Origin: Lingula anatina | Lineage: Eukaryota; Brachiopoda; Lingulata; Lingulida; Lingulidae | NCBI RefSeq assembly: GCF_001039355.2 | Contig: NW_019775691.1 | Span: 60,719-124,718, forward strand | Direction of reading: 5' to 3' | DNA: 64,000 nucleotides | In this document: in pieces, positions 37,213 through 48,584 of the stretch | Layout of the letters: every line of letters begins with the position of its first letter | How positions within the stretch are numbered: position 1 is the first letter of the stretch | Translations under genes and position numbers: made by a program | Notes under the pieces: generated by a model | What the model saw: only the letters and a program-made list of their open reading frames with translations | Database searches by the model: none | Told to the model about the DNA's origin: nothing

Positions 37213-37534
37213 GTAGAAGGGTAGGATCGTGTGGTTTTTTTAACTTTCTATTTTCTTTTTTACACAGTACAAACCTATTCCTTTAAGGCATGTCCATCTA
37301 CAAGTGTTCAAATTGCTCCTGTTACACGATATGCACTTAAAATATTACACAAAATTATTACACAAGAAACCATCTGAAACAGTGATGTGTGGTCATATTC
37401 TAGGTGGTCAGGGCATTGCTTTTATAGAGGACCCAGATGGATACTGGGTAGAATTCCTCGAGGGAGATCGTCTAGGATCGCCAGGAGACCCAAACATTGA
37501 CGTCACGGAGCTGAACGCAGCCATTGCTTTCTAG
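33696..37534 (+). CDS. GLO1: Glyoxalase I (lactoylglutathione lyase), gene A
   Basis: It isomerises the hemithioacetal of methylglyoxal and glutathione to S-lactoylglutathione in the cytosol. Exons: 33696-33764, 34554-34789 (or its duplicate 35981-36216), 35109-35176 (or 36536-36603), 37010-37093 and 37404-37534. Using either duplicate gives 195 residues in frame. Family blocks are DFYSRVLGMKLI, LEFLHNWGTE, GYSHICVAVQDADAE and AFIEDPDGYWVEFL. Metal ligands: Glu99, His126 and Glu169 match the human enzyme. The first ligand is His29 (SFHHTCYRIRD) where human and yeast have Gln, as in the nickel-type E. coli enzyme. The start ATG (MDAKPIPFEE) lies shortly before a conserved acidic stretch aligning with the N-terminus of animal GLO1. 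A run of Ns (35289-35568) interrupts the locus, and exons 2 and 3 are shown twice because contig ends overlap. I infer one gene here, not two. Confidence 0.88.
34138..36717. repeat. Near-identical direct repeat flanking an N gap, probable contig-end overlap
   Basis: Sequence 34138-35288 (before the Ns) is repeated at about 35569-36717 (after the Ns) with only a few differences, including a T-run length change and single substitutions near 34227 and 34331. The first copy stops exactly where the Ns begin, and the second starts exactly where they end. That is the pattern of two allelic contigs placed in series without merging, so the duplicated glyoxalase exons 2 and 3 are probably an artefact. 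Confidence 0.85.
35289..35568. other. Assembly gap (280 N)
   Basis: A run of 280 unknown bases. No biological content can be read. The flanks are direct repeats of each other (see 34138-36717). Confidence 0.99.
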
Positions 37535-37840
37535 GAATCCCAGGCCACATGAGATTAATTCTGGTTTCAGCAAAATGCATCAGATTTATGATTTCTTCCT
37601 TTTAATGGTCAGAGTTATTGATCTAGTTTCTCAGTAAACTTGGGATTTAGTGGCCAAACAGAGATATCTTGTGAAAAATAGTCTTTCTTCGGGGCAGCAG
37701 ATGCATCGGACAGGAATATACAGTTTTAAAGGAGCCAAGTAATAAAGTGGCTTCGACTCGGGAAATGACATCTATTGTAAGAATTTTAAACTGAAAGCCA
37801 AAACCAATCTACATGTATTCATCAATGCCATGACAAGTAG

Positions 37841-38322
37841 GCAGCAGACAAACTGCTGCACAAATCGGGAACGGGTTTCTACAAGATCCGCAAAATTTCC
37901 AAACCTAATCTAGACATATTGGAACTGGAAAAGAATTTACAAGCTGAATATCTCAGTACAAGATAAGAAAACTGTAATACTTTCTTAAGGCTGTTTAGGT
38001 TTTCACTTCAAATATCGTCTACTACCCGTTTCAGACGAGAGTATTTTGGTTTGTTACCAATGTCCGACTGTATGCATTTGATCGGGTCCTTATTCTTTTT
38101 TTCACATACTTTGATACATTGTGCGCACTGTGCAGTTAAGGAATTTTCGAAAACTTGTTTCATATTAATAAACATTAATGTAGACCACGCTTTTTCAAAT
38201 ACCTGTATTTTTTATGCAATCTGTTCCAGAAAATTCACCCTGTAAAAATATCAACTCACCTCTCCATTTGCAATCATAAATAACAATACGGCACACACTA
38301 TTCCAGTAGACGGGCACATTTT
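37841..38322 (-). pseudogene. Truncated TIL-domain gene copy at the duplication junction
   Basis: Part of TIL exon 2 (about 37841-37930) and exon 1 (38246-38322) are duplicated from the gene at 31861-32709. The exon 2 part keeps GACAAACTGCTGCACAAATC but has lost about 12 bp encoding Lys-Ala-Thr-Cys, has further small deletions, and lacks the whole C-terminal half. The copy begins precisely where glyoxalase gene A's 3' flank ends (AATGCCATGACAAGTA), so truncation was caused by the tandem-duplication breakpoint. Exon 1 still encodes a signal peptide starting MCPSTGIVCAVLLFMIANGE. It cannot make a TIL domain. Confidence 0.85.
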
Positions 38323-38550
38323 GGGTTTGTCCACACAAAACTCACCGTTATAGATTGGTAGTTAAACCAGGATTTACATATTTATACGCAGTATATACAG
38401 CAACAACATCCTTGCTGGAGAAACACCGGGCTGATCTCCATAACAGGAATACCGGGTTAATACATACTATTTCCTTTAGAGATGCGTCTTGTTTGTACCA
38501 TTAATGTGGCTTTTAAATTCTGTTGTGGTGTGTTTTTCTGTGGCAATTTA

Positions 38551-38718
38551 CAGGGGCGGATTTAGGCTGTCTTCTGGGTCTTCCGGAAGACGGTCAGATT
38601 TCCAAGTTAACATTGACTGGTATCTAATTTTTTCTGTCGGAAGACGGTCAAAAATGGTGGATGGATCAACAAAGATAATTTGGAAGACTATCAGAAAATA
38701 TCTCTGGATCCGCCCCTG
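38551..38718. mobile_element. MITE with CAGGGGCGGAT termini, copy 2
   Basis: It starts CAGGGGCGGATTTAGG and ends GGATCCGCCCCTG, and shares its interior CGGAAGACGGTCA with the copy at 11218-11385. The matching place in the upstream duplicate (about 32940) has no insert, so it arrived after the TIL/glyoxalase duplication. Confidence 0.85.
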
Positions 38719-39700
38719 AATTAATGGTATTTGTAAAATATATTAAAAATTTCAATGACTGATACTTTCATGTTAAAATGTACGTTCATGTATTTGTTTT
38801 AGTGGCTTTGAGGGCGATATTTGAACGCAAAAAGAAGGCGATCCCTACCCCCCCCCCCCCAACACGCCATCAAAAAATCTCGATTCATACTTAATTGATG
38901 GGAAGACGATGGCATCTAAAAATAAAGAACTTGACAGCTGTATTCGTTTGAATTCGTTGTTTAAAATCCATGATTGCGGAAAATAATGTCGTACGTATTT
39001 CTCGGTTACTTACTCTTACACTTGACTTGATCATAATGGTTACGTCCAACGTAAAAGCATCAAACACTTCCTAGCTTCCAGTTTGGAACAATTTCTCACA
39101 CCTATTTGAATCTCTTGTCTCTTGCAAAGCATTTATAATTTCTATGACGTTAAAAACTAGGTTAAAATAACCAATAAAAAAACAATCGATTTCTCCACTT
39201 CTCCGTGCAAGAACTGCACATCTCGTCGTCTGCATAAGGAATCCGGTCGTTGCAAGCCGAAAATGATTCACGCCCTACGACTATTTAGACAGTTTAGAAA
39301 CTTAAAAGCGGGGAGTGTGTACAAACAAACAGACCTTTTTTTCTGAAATGACACGATGGTAGGTCATATTTATATTCAGCTCAGCATTTGACCTTGAATT
39401 GCGACAGCAACACACTTTGATAAACGTAGCCAGCATCGACCTAAATCCTCACATAAACATGACATCAAAAGTAATAGGTCGCCATACCCCTAAAGGTAAT
39501 AAAGACACCGTTGCTCATTTTCCTCGTTTCAGACCCCCCCACCCCCACCCCGTAACTCGAAAGCATCGCACATTGCGACCGAGCGCAAGCGTCTCGATTC
39601 CATAACTCGAGTTACGGGGCCCAGGTGTAAAGCCCAGTCACCCGGCAAAAACTAATGCCCCAGACATTCCTCGAGAACTCAGCTCCGACACAAGCTACCG

Positions 39701-39930
39701 ATGGATGCTAAGCCTATCCCTTTCGAAGAGGTGGAGCGGTGTGTGAAGCCACCTCCACCGGAGACGAAGGTGAAACTCAGTCTACGTTTCATATTAATAT
39801 TATCATTAATTAGTGTATCTCAGGTGTAAGAGAAAATCATGCCCAGACCCTAGTCCTGACCTCATGTGTCCCTGTGTGTGTGAGGAGGGGGTGGGGACGG
39901 CATATTGGTGTCTACAGCAACAGTAGTTTT

Positions 39931-39968
<38 letters not shown>

Positions 39969-42143
39969 GGCATTTTTGTGCCTGTAACACCGGTAATTTC
40001 GCCAGATATATACATGTTTGTATTCGTATTTGCGATAATAATAAAAAGTAGGTCAAGAGGTCTTATAAGGTTTCACATGACACATATATGCACGTGATAA
40101 ATGTGAACGTGGTGAAGGTACAACCATTCCCCGCTTACAAAATAGAGGAAAACAGAAATAAGATGTCGGGTTGACTTTTAAGATTAAAAAATAATAATAA
40201 TTAAAATCTTCACTATTTCTCTCAGAAAACAGGCAAGATATTAAACGCTGCCGATATAATATTTTATAGTTGCTATATGAGAGGAAAGGAAGGAATTATT
40301 TGCTCGGTTCAATAATTGGTTGGTTGGTGGCGAGAGCGGGAGTCACCCTGTGTTGCTCGAGCAGGAACACCTTGACAACCGAGCGACGCGATAAATTGTT
40401 AAAATACTGAGATGGATACTTGAGAGAGGTTGGCAATTATTGAAGGTGGGGTCAATAAAGAAATATTTTATTTCCCTTTGAGGTTATGTACACCGTACAA
40501 ACGGGTGCCTCAACACATTGCGCCGTTTCTGTCGCATGGTACGTAGGGCGCTTAGCGTTACCTTGAAATAAAAATTACCATTATGCGTTGACATGAAAAA
40601 AAATACAAATACTTTAAATATTTTATAAAAAAAAAAATATTGAACCCGAAAATAATTAGTCTAGTTTCTGCCATAGAAAGAATCTTGATAATTAACATAT
40701 TATAGAATTATTATAATCATTACTTATTATTGTTGTTGTGACAGTCGTTTTTTTTTTTTCACTTTTTTCTTTTAGACTTATTCATTTCATCATACGTGCT
40801 ACCGTATCAAAGACCCTCGCGTGACAGTAGATTTTTACTCTAGAGTCTTGGGCATGAAACTAATAGCGACTTTGCCCCTAGAGAACCTCAAGACCACAAT
40901 GTATTTTATGGGGTACACAGAAGAGGGGGAGAAGGTGCCCTCTGACTTCAAAGAACGGATGGAGTTTCTTCTCCACAGGAAAAAACACACGCCAGTGATC
41001 GAGTTTCTCCAGTAGGTTTGAAAATTGATAATTTAAAATTAATTTTCCTCAAATTACTGAAATTCTTTTACGCCTGCTTTGCACGTAAATTTGAAAAAAT
41101 ACAGTTCACGATAAGGAGACACGAAACAAAATTCACCAGCTAAAGGTTTAGTTCTATTGTTATTTCTAAAACGAATTTTCTTTCGTTTTGAACATGACTT
41201 AAAATCTACAATGTCGGATAAAGAATTTCTGTTGAGATTGCTCGACAAGTATAAATCTGTAGCTAGACGAGGACAGTTTTACTGAAATATGCAGTGTGTA
41301 TGTAGACGGAAAAAGGTACATTATTAATTACATGCACTATCTTTCAGCAACTGGGGAACAGAAAACATGCCCGACCTAAAGCTTCATGATGGAAACAAGG
41401 CGCCAAAGGGTTACTGTACGTTAATTTTCATTTATTGATTATTCATTGTCAACCAGCCAATATCAAATTAATATCTGATAAAAGTTTATCTTTTCTTTTC
41501 TTATAAAGTACAATCGTAAATGCATATTTCATTTATTATATAATAATTTCTTAACCTATATATGGTTTGTCTGCAAATCACCCAGCAATCAAAATAATGA
41601 TAAGTAAATGATCTGTAAACATACAGTTCACACCAATATCACATTTTCTCTTGAGACAGTAAATATAATCGTTTTATTATATATATATNCCAAAGGTAAT
41701 AAAGACACCGTTGCTCATTTTCCTCGTTTCAGACCCCCCCCCCCCCCCCCCCCCCCACCCCGTAACTCGAAAGCATCGCACATTGCGACCGAGCGCAAGC
41801 GTCTCGATTCCATAACTCGAGTTACGGGGCCCAGGTGTAAAGCCCAGTCACCCGGCAAAAACTAATGCCCCAGACATTCCTCGAGAACTCAGCTGGTCCG
41901 ACATAAGCTACCGATGGATGCTAAGCCTATCCCTTTCGAAGAGGTGGAGCGGTGGGTGAAGCCACCTCCACCGGAGACGAAGGTGAAACTCAGTCTACGT
42001 TTCATATTAATATTATCATTAATTAGTGTATCTCAGGTGTAAGAGAAAATCATGCCCAGACCCTAGTCCTGACCTCATGTGTCCCTGTGTGTGTGAGGAG
42101 GGGATGGGGACGGCAAATTGGTGTCTACAGCAACAGTAGTTTC

Positions 42144-42193
<50 letters not shown>

Positions 42194-44759
42194 GGCATTT
42201 TTGTGCCTGTAACACCGGTAATTTCGCCAGATATATACATGTTTGTATTCGTATTTGCGATAATAATAATAAAAAGTAGGTCAAGAGGTCTTATAAGGTT
42301 TCACATGACACATATATGCACGTGATAAATGTGAACGTGGTGAAGGTATAACCATTCCCCGCGTACAAAATAGAGGAAAACAGAAATAAGATGTCGGGTT
42401 GACTTTTAAGATTAAAAAATAATAATTATTAAAATCTTCACTATTTCTCTCAGAAAACAGGCAAGATATTAAACGCTGCCGAACTAATATTTTATAGTTG
42501 CTATATGAGAGGAAAGGAAGGAATTATTTGCTCGGTTCAATAATTGGTTGGTTGGTGGCGAGAGCGGGAGTCACCCTGTGTTGCTCGAGCAGGAACACCT
42601 TGACAACCGAGCGACGCGATAAATTGTTAAAATACTGAGATGGATAATTGAGCGAGGTTGGCAATTATTGAAGGTGGGGTCAATAAAGAAATATTTTATT
42701 TCCCTTTGAGGTTATGTACACCGTACAAACGGGTGCCTCAACACATTGCGCCGTTTCTGTCGCATGGTACGTAGGGCGCTTAGCGTTACCTTGAAATAAA
42801 AATTACCATTATGCGTTGACATGAAAAAAAAATATACTAATACTTTAAATATTTTATAAAAGGAAAAATATTGAACCCGAAAATAATTAGTCTAGTTTCT
42901 GCCATAGAAAGAATCTTGATAATTAACATATTATAGAATTATTATAATCATTACTTATTATTGTTGTTGTGACAGTCGTTTTTTTTTTTTTTCACTTTTT
43001 TCTTTTAGACTTATTCATTTCATCATACGTGCTACCGTATCAAAGACCCTCGCGTGACAGTAGATTTTTACTCTCGAGTCTTGGGCATGAAACTAATAGC
43101 GACTTTGCCCCTAGAGAACCTCAAGACCACAATGTACTTTATGGGGTACACAGAAGAGGGGGAGACCGTGCCCTCTGACTTCAAAGAACGGATGGAGTTT
43201 CTTCTCCACAGGAAACAACACACACCAGTGATCGAGTTTCTCCAGTAGGTTTGAAAATTGATAATTAAAAATTAATTTTCCTCAAATTACTGAAATTCTT
43301 TTACGCCTGCTTTGCACGTAAATTTGAAAAAATACAGTTCACGATAAGGCGACACGAAACAAAATTCACAAGCTAAAGGTTTAGTTCTATTGTTATTTCT
43401 AAAACGAATTTTCTTTCGTTTTGAACATGACTTAAAATCTACAATGTCGGATAAAAAATTTCTGTTGAAATTGCTCGACAAGTATAAATCTGTAGCTAGA
43501 CGAGGACAGTTTTACTGAATTATGCAGGGTCTATATAGACGGGAAAAGGTACATTCTTAATTACATGCACTCTGTCTTTCAGCAATTGGGGAACGGAAAA
43601 CATGTCCGACCTAAAGCTTCATGATGGAAACAAGGCGCCAAAGGGATACTGTACGTTAATTTTCATTTATTGATTATTCATTGTCAACCAGCCAATATAA
43701 AATTAATATCTGATAAAAGTTTATCTTTTCTTTTCTTATAAAGTACAATCGTAAATGCATATTTCATTTATTATATAATAATTTCTTAACCTATATATGG
43801 GTTGTCTGCAAATCATCCAGCAATCAATGATAAATAAATGATCTGTAAACATACAGTTCACACCAATATCACATTTTCTCTTGAGACAGTAAATATAATC
43901 GTTTTTTTTTTTTTTTTTNCCCGACCTAAAGCTTCATGATGGAAACAAGGCGCCAAAGGGTTACTGTACGTTAATTTTCATTTATTGATTATTCATTGTC
44001 AACCAGCCAATATCAAATTAATATCTGATAAAAGTTTATCTTTTCTTTTCTTATAAAGTACAATCGTAAATGCATATTTCATTTATTATATAATAATTTC
44101 TTAACCTATATATGGTTTGTCTGCAAATCACCCAGCAATCAAAATAATGATAAGTAAATGATCTGTAAACATACAGTTCACACCAATATCACATTTTCTC
44201 TTGAGACAGTAAATATAATCGTTTTATTATATATATATATATTTTTTTTTTGTTAAAGCTCACATATGCGTGGCTGTTCAAGATGCAGATGCCGAAATAA
44301 AACGTGTAGCCAACTTAGGAGTTCGTGTTATCAAGGAATCTGGTAAAGAAGTTTTGTCAAAATAAATCGTAATGTCACTAAATACTTTATCGATGAAGGA
44401 TGATTAGAAAATGAAAAAAAAAGGGGGAGGATCGGATCGTGAGATTTTTAAAACTTTTTTATTTTTATTTTTTGTTAAGTACTTATAAATGCTTTACAAC
44501 AGGCATGTACATCTGGAAGTGTTCAAATTGCTGCTCGTACACAAAACTGACACAAAATTAACACACAAGAAACACATCTGCAGCAGTGCCGCCTGTTCTG
44601 ATATTTCCTTCAATTTGTCTTATTCTAGGTGGCCAGGGCTATGCTTTCATAGAGGACCCAGATGGATACTGGGTAGAATTTCTCGACGGAGATCGTCTTG
44701 GATCACCAGGAGACCCAAACATTGACATCACGGAGATGAAAGCAGCCATTGGTTTCTAG
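39701..44759 (+). CDS. GLO1: Glyoxalase I (lactoylglutathione lyase), gene B
   Basis: Tandem paralogue of gene A. Exons 1-3 appear at 39701-39769, 40776-41011 and 41348-41415 and again at 41914-41982, 43009-43244 and 43583-43650. Exon 3 is partly present a third time (43920-43965). Exons 4 and 5 occur once, at 44259-44342 and 44629-44759. One set of exons 1-3 plus 4 and 5 gives 195 residues in frame, with the same ligands as gene A (His29, Glu99, His126, Glu169). Differences from A are conservative (for example Val/Ile, Leu/Phe and Asp/Asn changes). The repeated blocks begin and end exactly at single Ns (41689, 43919), so they are most likely allelic contigs laid end to end. A real third gene with missing 3' exons is the alternative. 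In the second copy Cys14 is Trp. Confidence 0.82.
40268..40461. mobile_element. 194-bp MITE with 10-bp target duplication
   Basis: Compared with gene A, which reads straight through AATATTTTATTTCCC, the gene B intron has a 194-bp insert flanked on both sides by AATATTTTAT (40258-40267 and 40462-40471). The insert has short internal inverted repeats (TTCAATAATTG near the left, CAATTATTGAA near the right). A 9-10-bp duplication is typical of Mutator-like elements. The same insert is at 42496-42689 in the second block. Confidence 0.85.
42146..42192. repeat. GT microsatellite
   Basis: A pure (GT)n tract in the first intron of glyoxalase B. Matching shorter tracts lie at 39930-39967 and, interrupted, at 33916-33953 in gene A. 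Length variation between the blocks fits allelic variation. Confidence 0.9.
42496..42689. mobile_element. 194-bp MITE with 10-bp target duplication, second block
   Basis: Same element and same flanking AATATTTTAT as 40268-40461, at the corresponding position of the second 2.2-kb block. This supports the two blocks being alleles or a very recent duplication. Confidence 0.85.
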
Positions 44760-45236
44760 AAATCCCAGGCCACATGAGATTAATTTTGGTTTTAGCAAAG
44801 ATGCATCAGATTTATAACTTCTTCCTTTTAATAGTAAGAGTTATTGATCTAGTTTCTCAGTAAACTGAAGATTTTTACTGGCTAAACAGAGATATCTTGT
44901 GAAAATTAGTCTTTCTTCGGTGGCAGCAGATGGATGGGACAGGCATATACAGTTTTAAAGGAGCCAAGTAATAAAGCACGTGGCTTCGACTCAGGCAATG
45001 TCATCTATTGTAAGATTTTGAAACTGGAAGCCACAACCAATCTATTCATCAATGCCATGACAAGTAGACTCAATTATTTTCCTTTCTATCTGGGTCTCAA
45101 ATGTCATCAAGTCAGCAGAGTACTGGTAGCTTCCTCAAACAGTCTTCAAACAAACAAACAAACAAACTCAAAATAAAAAAGTATACTATACATCCACACA
45201 AAATCTAACTTTCTGTCAACATACTGAATTTTTTTC

Positions 45237-47948
45237 TTACAGACAAAAGTCCTTGTCAAAGAACTTAATCATTCTGTCCACAGCCTGTTTCCCCAGACCA
45301 CAGTCCAGTAACTGGTCTCTACTGGCCCCTACAATGGCCCCAACACTGCCCATGGTGTCCAGCACTAATAAACACTGTCCAACGGGTCAAGGCTTTAAAA
45401 AAAATAATAATAATAATAATTGTAAAATCTTCTTTGGCATATATATTTAGTAAAAACCTCAATGTGCCGCACATCCAACGTACAATTATGTTTAAATTTA
45501 AAATGGGCCCACTGCCTTCCAAGATTTGCCATTGCACACGTAATGTATCTAAATCTATCAGCTTATATGTATGATAATACAATGTTTTTAGACTTACACA
45601 ATTTACAGTTTATTATAGTTAATGAAAGTGTTCTTCCCTCCTGAAAAATGAATTAAAAATTTTTCATGTTCAAATATGACTACATGACTAATCTACACAT
45701 TATAAGTCGGCCTATTTTCATTAAGGATATCTTGTCGATTCAGTATCTGGTTAGCTACCATTTGGTCCAACACCATTTCTTCTACGTCCAGCTGGGTGGC
45801 AGACATTTTTTGGAGTCTCTTAGGCAGAAGGTCAGACACAGGAGGACAGGTCATCTGGAGGAAATGATAAAAATAGACCCTCATGTGTAAAATATTGATA
45901 TTTCTTTGTTGTAAAAGTTTTAACTTTCTGAGCATTTGTTGTCCTAATATCAAAATCTGGATAAATCACTCAAGTTTCATTCAATTTTGCTTGGCAAGTC
46001 AGCTAGAAAAAAAAAAAAAAACACCTGACATCAAAATATCATTTCATCATTAAGATCTTATTTTGAGATGGACACATATATTACCATATCATACAAACAA
46101 GCATGCTATACAGAAACATGTATAAAAATTACATCATATTCATGGTCTCAGAACAATTCTTCCACAGGAAACTCCCCCATGGTCAAATGTTCAGGGAGAT
46201 AGTGCCAGAATCCATGCCCACCCTTTATAAAACCCACCTTTGCCAATATGAGCATGTTTTGGACACATTCCTCTGCACTGTGGGCTGGGATCATATGAAG
46301 TTGGCCAAAAAACCTGGTACAAGAAGACAAATTCTATAACAGCATCTTTAAGATAAAAAATAGACATACTGAAAACTAAATAAAAAGGCTGATATTGTAT
46401 AAATCTGATTTTAAATACAGAACATATGCTTTTTGATAAACCACAGTACACAATATCCAATTATGTAATGATTACTGTCATATTTATCACTGAATATGAA
46501 AGCAAAACTAATTAACACAGTACAGCTAACACAATCGCAACAGATTTACCTCTCTTACAGCACACTTAACACAATAAGGCCACAGCTTATATAATAACTA
46601 TTTATTTTCCAGCTTTTAAAATCAAAATGCACTTTTTGCAATCTCATCTCTTTTTCCTAAATCAAAACTCACCCTCTAGACAGGCAGCAAACCCGCTATA
46701 GCACATTTTAAAGTACACCTATATCAACCTCAGTACACCTACCACAATCACACCACACCACAACTACCACAATCACAACATACCTACTGCAATGACTTAC
46801 CTTTGCTGTAAAACAGAAAACACAGCCAGCTCTTCCTTGCCATGCAGTGGAGCTGTGGCAATTACATAACAATAAGCATGCACTTGGAGGAACTTTTCTA
46901 ATCTGAAAAAAAAAAATAGATATGTGTAATTTTGAACTGATTTTTTTGCTTGATAAGGAGAAGAAGGTATTTCATTTATAATGATGCAATTATTACTTTA
47001 ATCAGGCATTAATTGTGCTTTCTCGAGGTAATTTAAAATGTTATTCAAATGATTTCACAGATGAACCCATCCCAAAAGAACTTCTGTATTCCTTAATAAA
47101 CAGATATGAAATAAAATAAAAAAAAAAAAAAAAAAAACAGGAAAAAAGCCTGATTGATTTATATCACTGATTGATTATTTGATTAATTGATCATTGGTTG
47201 ATTGACTGGTTGTTCATTTGGATGGTTTATTAATTGGTTGGTTGTTTGATGTAATACTGGCAGTTCATTTGTTTAATAATGTAAAGGTAACAATACACTC
47301 ACCTTTGTGTGAGTTCTGGGTCTAAGTGTACCTTTTCCTGTATAGGCCACACAGTGACAGCCTCCTGTAGGGGCACTATCAGGAATGCAATCCCAGACTT
47401 GGGAAATATGCAGCTATTCTGAACCACAGTGCCTGAAACTGTAACACAAAAAGCTTCAATTTGTTTAAAATTTAAAACCCAAGTAAAGCATGCATGAGAA
47501 TATGACCACATAAATCAAGGCACCTAAAAAACCCTTGCAGACCAGAATATATTGCAGCAGTACTCCCAAAGTAGAGCCAGCTAGAGTACTCCCACAATAT
47601 AAAATTGAATAGAATTTGGAGCATATGCTGATTAGTAAAATTTTGAACAATTTACTTAATTATGATTTGTTTAACCAATAAAAGGAATTTGAAATTGTTT
47701 TTCTTTTGTTTTTTGAGAGTTATAAAACCTAAATTAAAAAGACATGACTGTGCAAAAACATAAAAAGTATTCTATGAATTTAAATTTAAATTAAGTGTCC
47801 CTTAAAAGTGGAAGTGAAATTTGAAACTGCACAGTATATCACAGTTACCTCTGACTTTATGCTGTTGTTTAAGCAGCCTCCCTATCTCAGTATTTTCCAG
47901 AGAGGTGTGAATGATAACAGGCCACTGCTGGTCAGTCTTCACAGACAT
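45237..47948 (-). CDS. SPO16: SPO16 (C1orf146)-like meiotic crossover protein with C-terminal HhH-like region
   Basis: Six exons: 47849-47948, 47303-47432, 46801-46902, 46238-46313, 45699-45854 and 45237-45374, total 702 bp, 233 residues. SPO16 pairs with SHOC1/ZIP2 as an XPF-ERCC1-like complex that binds meiotic recombination intermediates and promotes crossovers. Landmarks aligning with human SPO16 in order: WPVIIHTSL; HKVRGTVVQNSCIFPKSGIAFLI (split by an intron); RLEKFLQVHAYCYVIATAPLHG; LQQRFFGQLHMIPAHSAEE; ILAKMTCPPVSDLLPKRLQKM. The last exon, ending at TAA, encodes DTMGSVGAIVGASRDQLLDC then GLGKQAVDRMIKFF, which has the look of an ERCC1/XPF-type helix-hairpin-helix. The human protein, as I recall it, is about 180 residues and ends before this. 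The donor of exon 5 (GTGTAG at 45698) is weak and the last junction is the least certain. Divergently paired with the ACBD5-like gene. Confidence 0.78.
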
Positions 47949-48584
47949 CAGAGCTGCGTCAAGTACTCGGATCTGCTATGTATATGTACGGTGGTACAGC
48001 ATCTAAATAGGGGGGAAATGTCTTGTTTGGCACAACTTGATGCACTGCTGTCAATTCACATTCAGAGCTTCTCGCCTCTACTTTGGCATGCAGTCACTCT
48101 TGTGTGTCTATATGTGGAATTAATCGTTTTACTCTTTAAATTGTTTCCAAGCCACATTTGGAAGAACCTATACTGACTGTCATCTATCGCTATTTCATAA
48201 CACATGTACAATAAACGAATTAACTAATTAACGTATGCATCGACGTCATTGCCAAGAGAGGATAAGGAAGCAAAATCAAAGATAATTTTACAAAGCTTCA
48301 CAAAGTAACAAGCGTGCTTTAGCACTAGCTAGCAGACGAATATTTTTAATTTCAAACAACAAACTTAGCCGAGTTGATATTCACAGCATTTTCAGCCCTA
48401 AGTTTTTCATATACCTTAAAACCAATCTGCCTTAAAGTCTCTTTTGATTTTTATAAAGAAAAAGACACATAAGTTTGTACAAACTGCTTTGTCAATACGT
48501 GTTTTGTATCACAACAAAACGCATCCCTCCCACCAAAGACACCGACCTTGTGACCTCGATATCATAACGAGATTGTAAACAAAA
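47949..48584. promoter_or_regulatory. Divergent intergenic region between SPO16-like and ACBD5-like genes
   Basis: Only 636 bp separate the two start codons, which face away from each other. A shared bidirectional promoter is the simple inference. I did not find a convincing TATA box in either direction, and 5' UTR exons could lie inside this interval. Confidence 0.45.

Larger units (their letters stand above)
39490..43918. repeat. Two near-identical 2.2-kb blocks separated by a single N
   Basis: Block 39490-41688 and block 41690-43918 are direct repeats at roughly 98 percent identity by eye. Each contains a GT microsatellite, the 194-bp insertion and glyoxalase exons 1-3. A third contig starting at 43920 repeats from inside exon 3. 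The joins are single Ns at 41689 and 43919. This looks like uncollapsed haplotypes and not a tandem gene array. Confidence 0.8.

Noticed and set aside
37304-37403. Open frame running into glyoxalase exon 5 from upstream
   Set aside because: It reads through the intron; the acceptor TCTAG at 37403 and intron phase show where exon 5 starts.
41054-43481. Repeated minus-strand 64-codon frames in the glyoxalase introns
   Set aside because: They are intronic and recur only because the block is duplicated in the assembly; no motif and no splice support.
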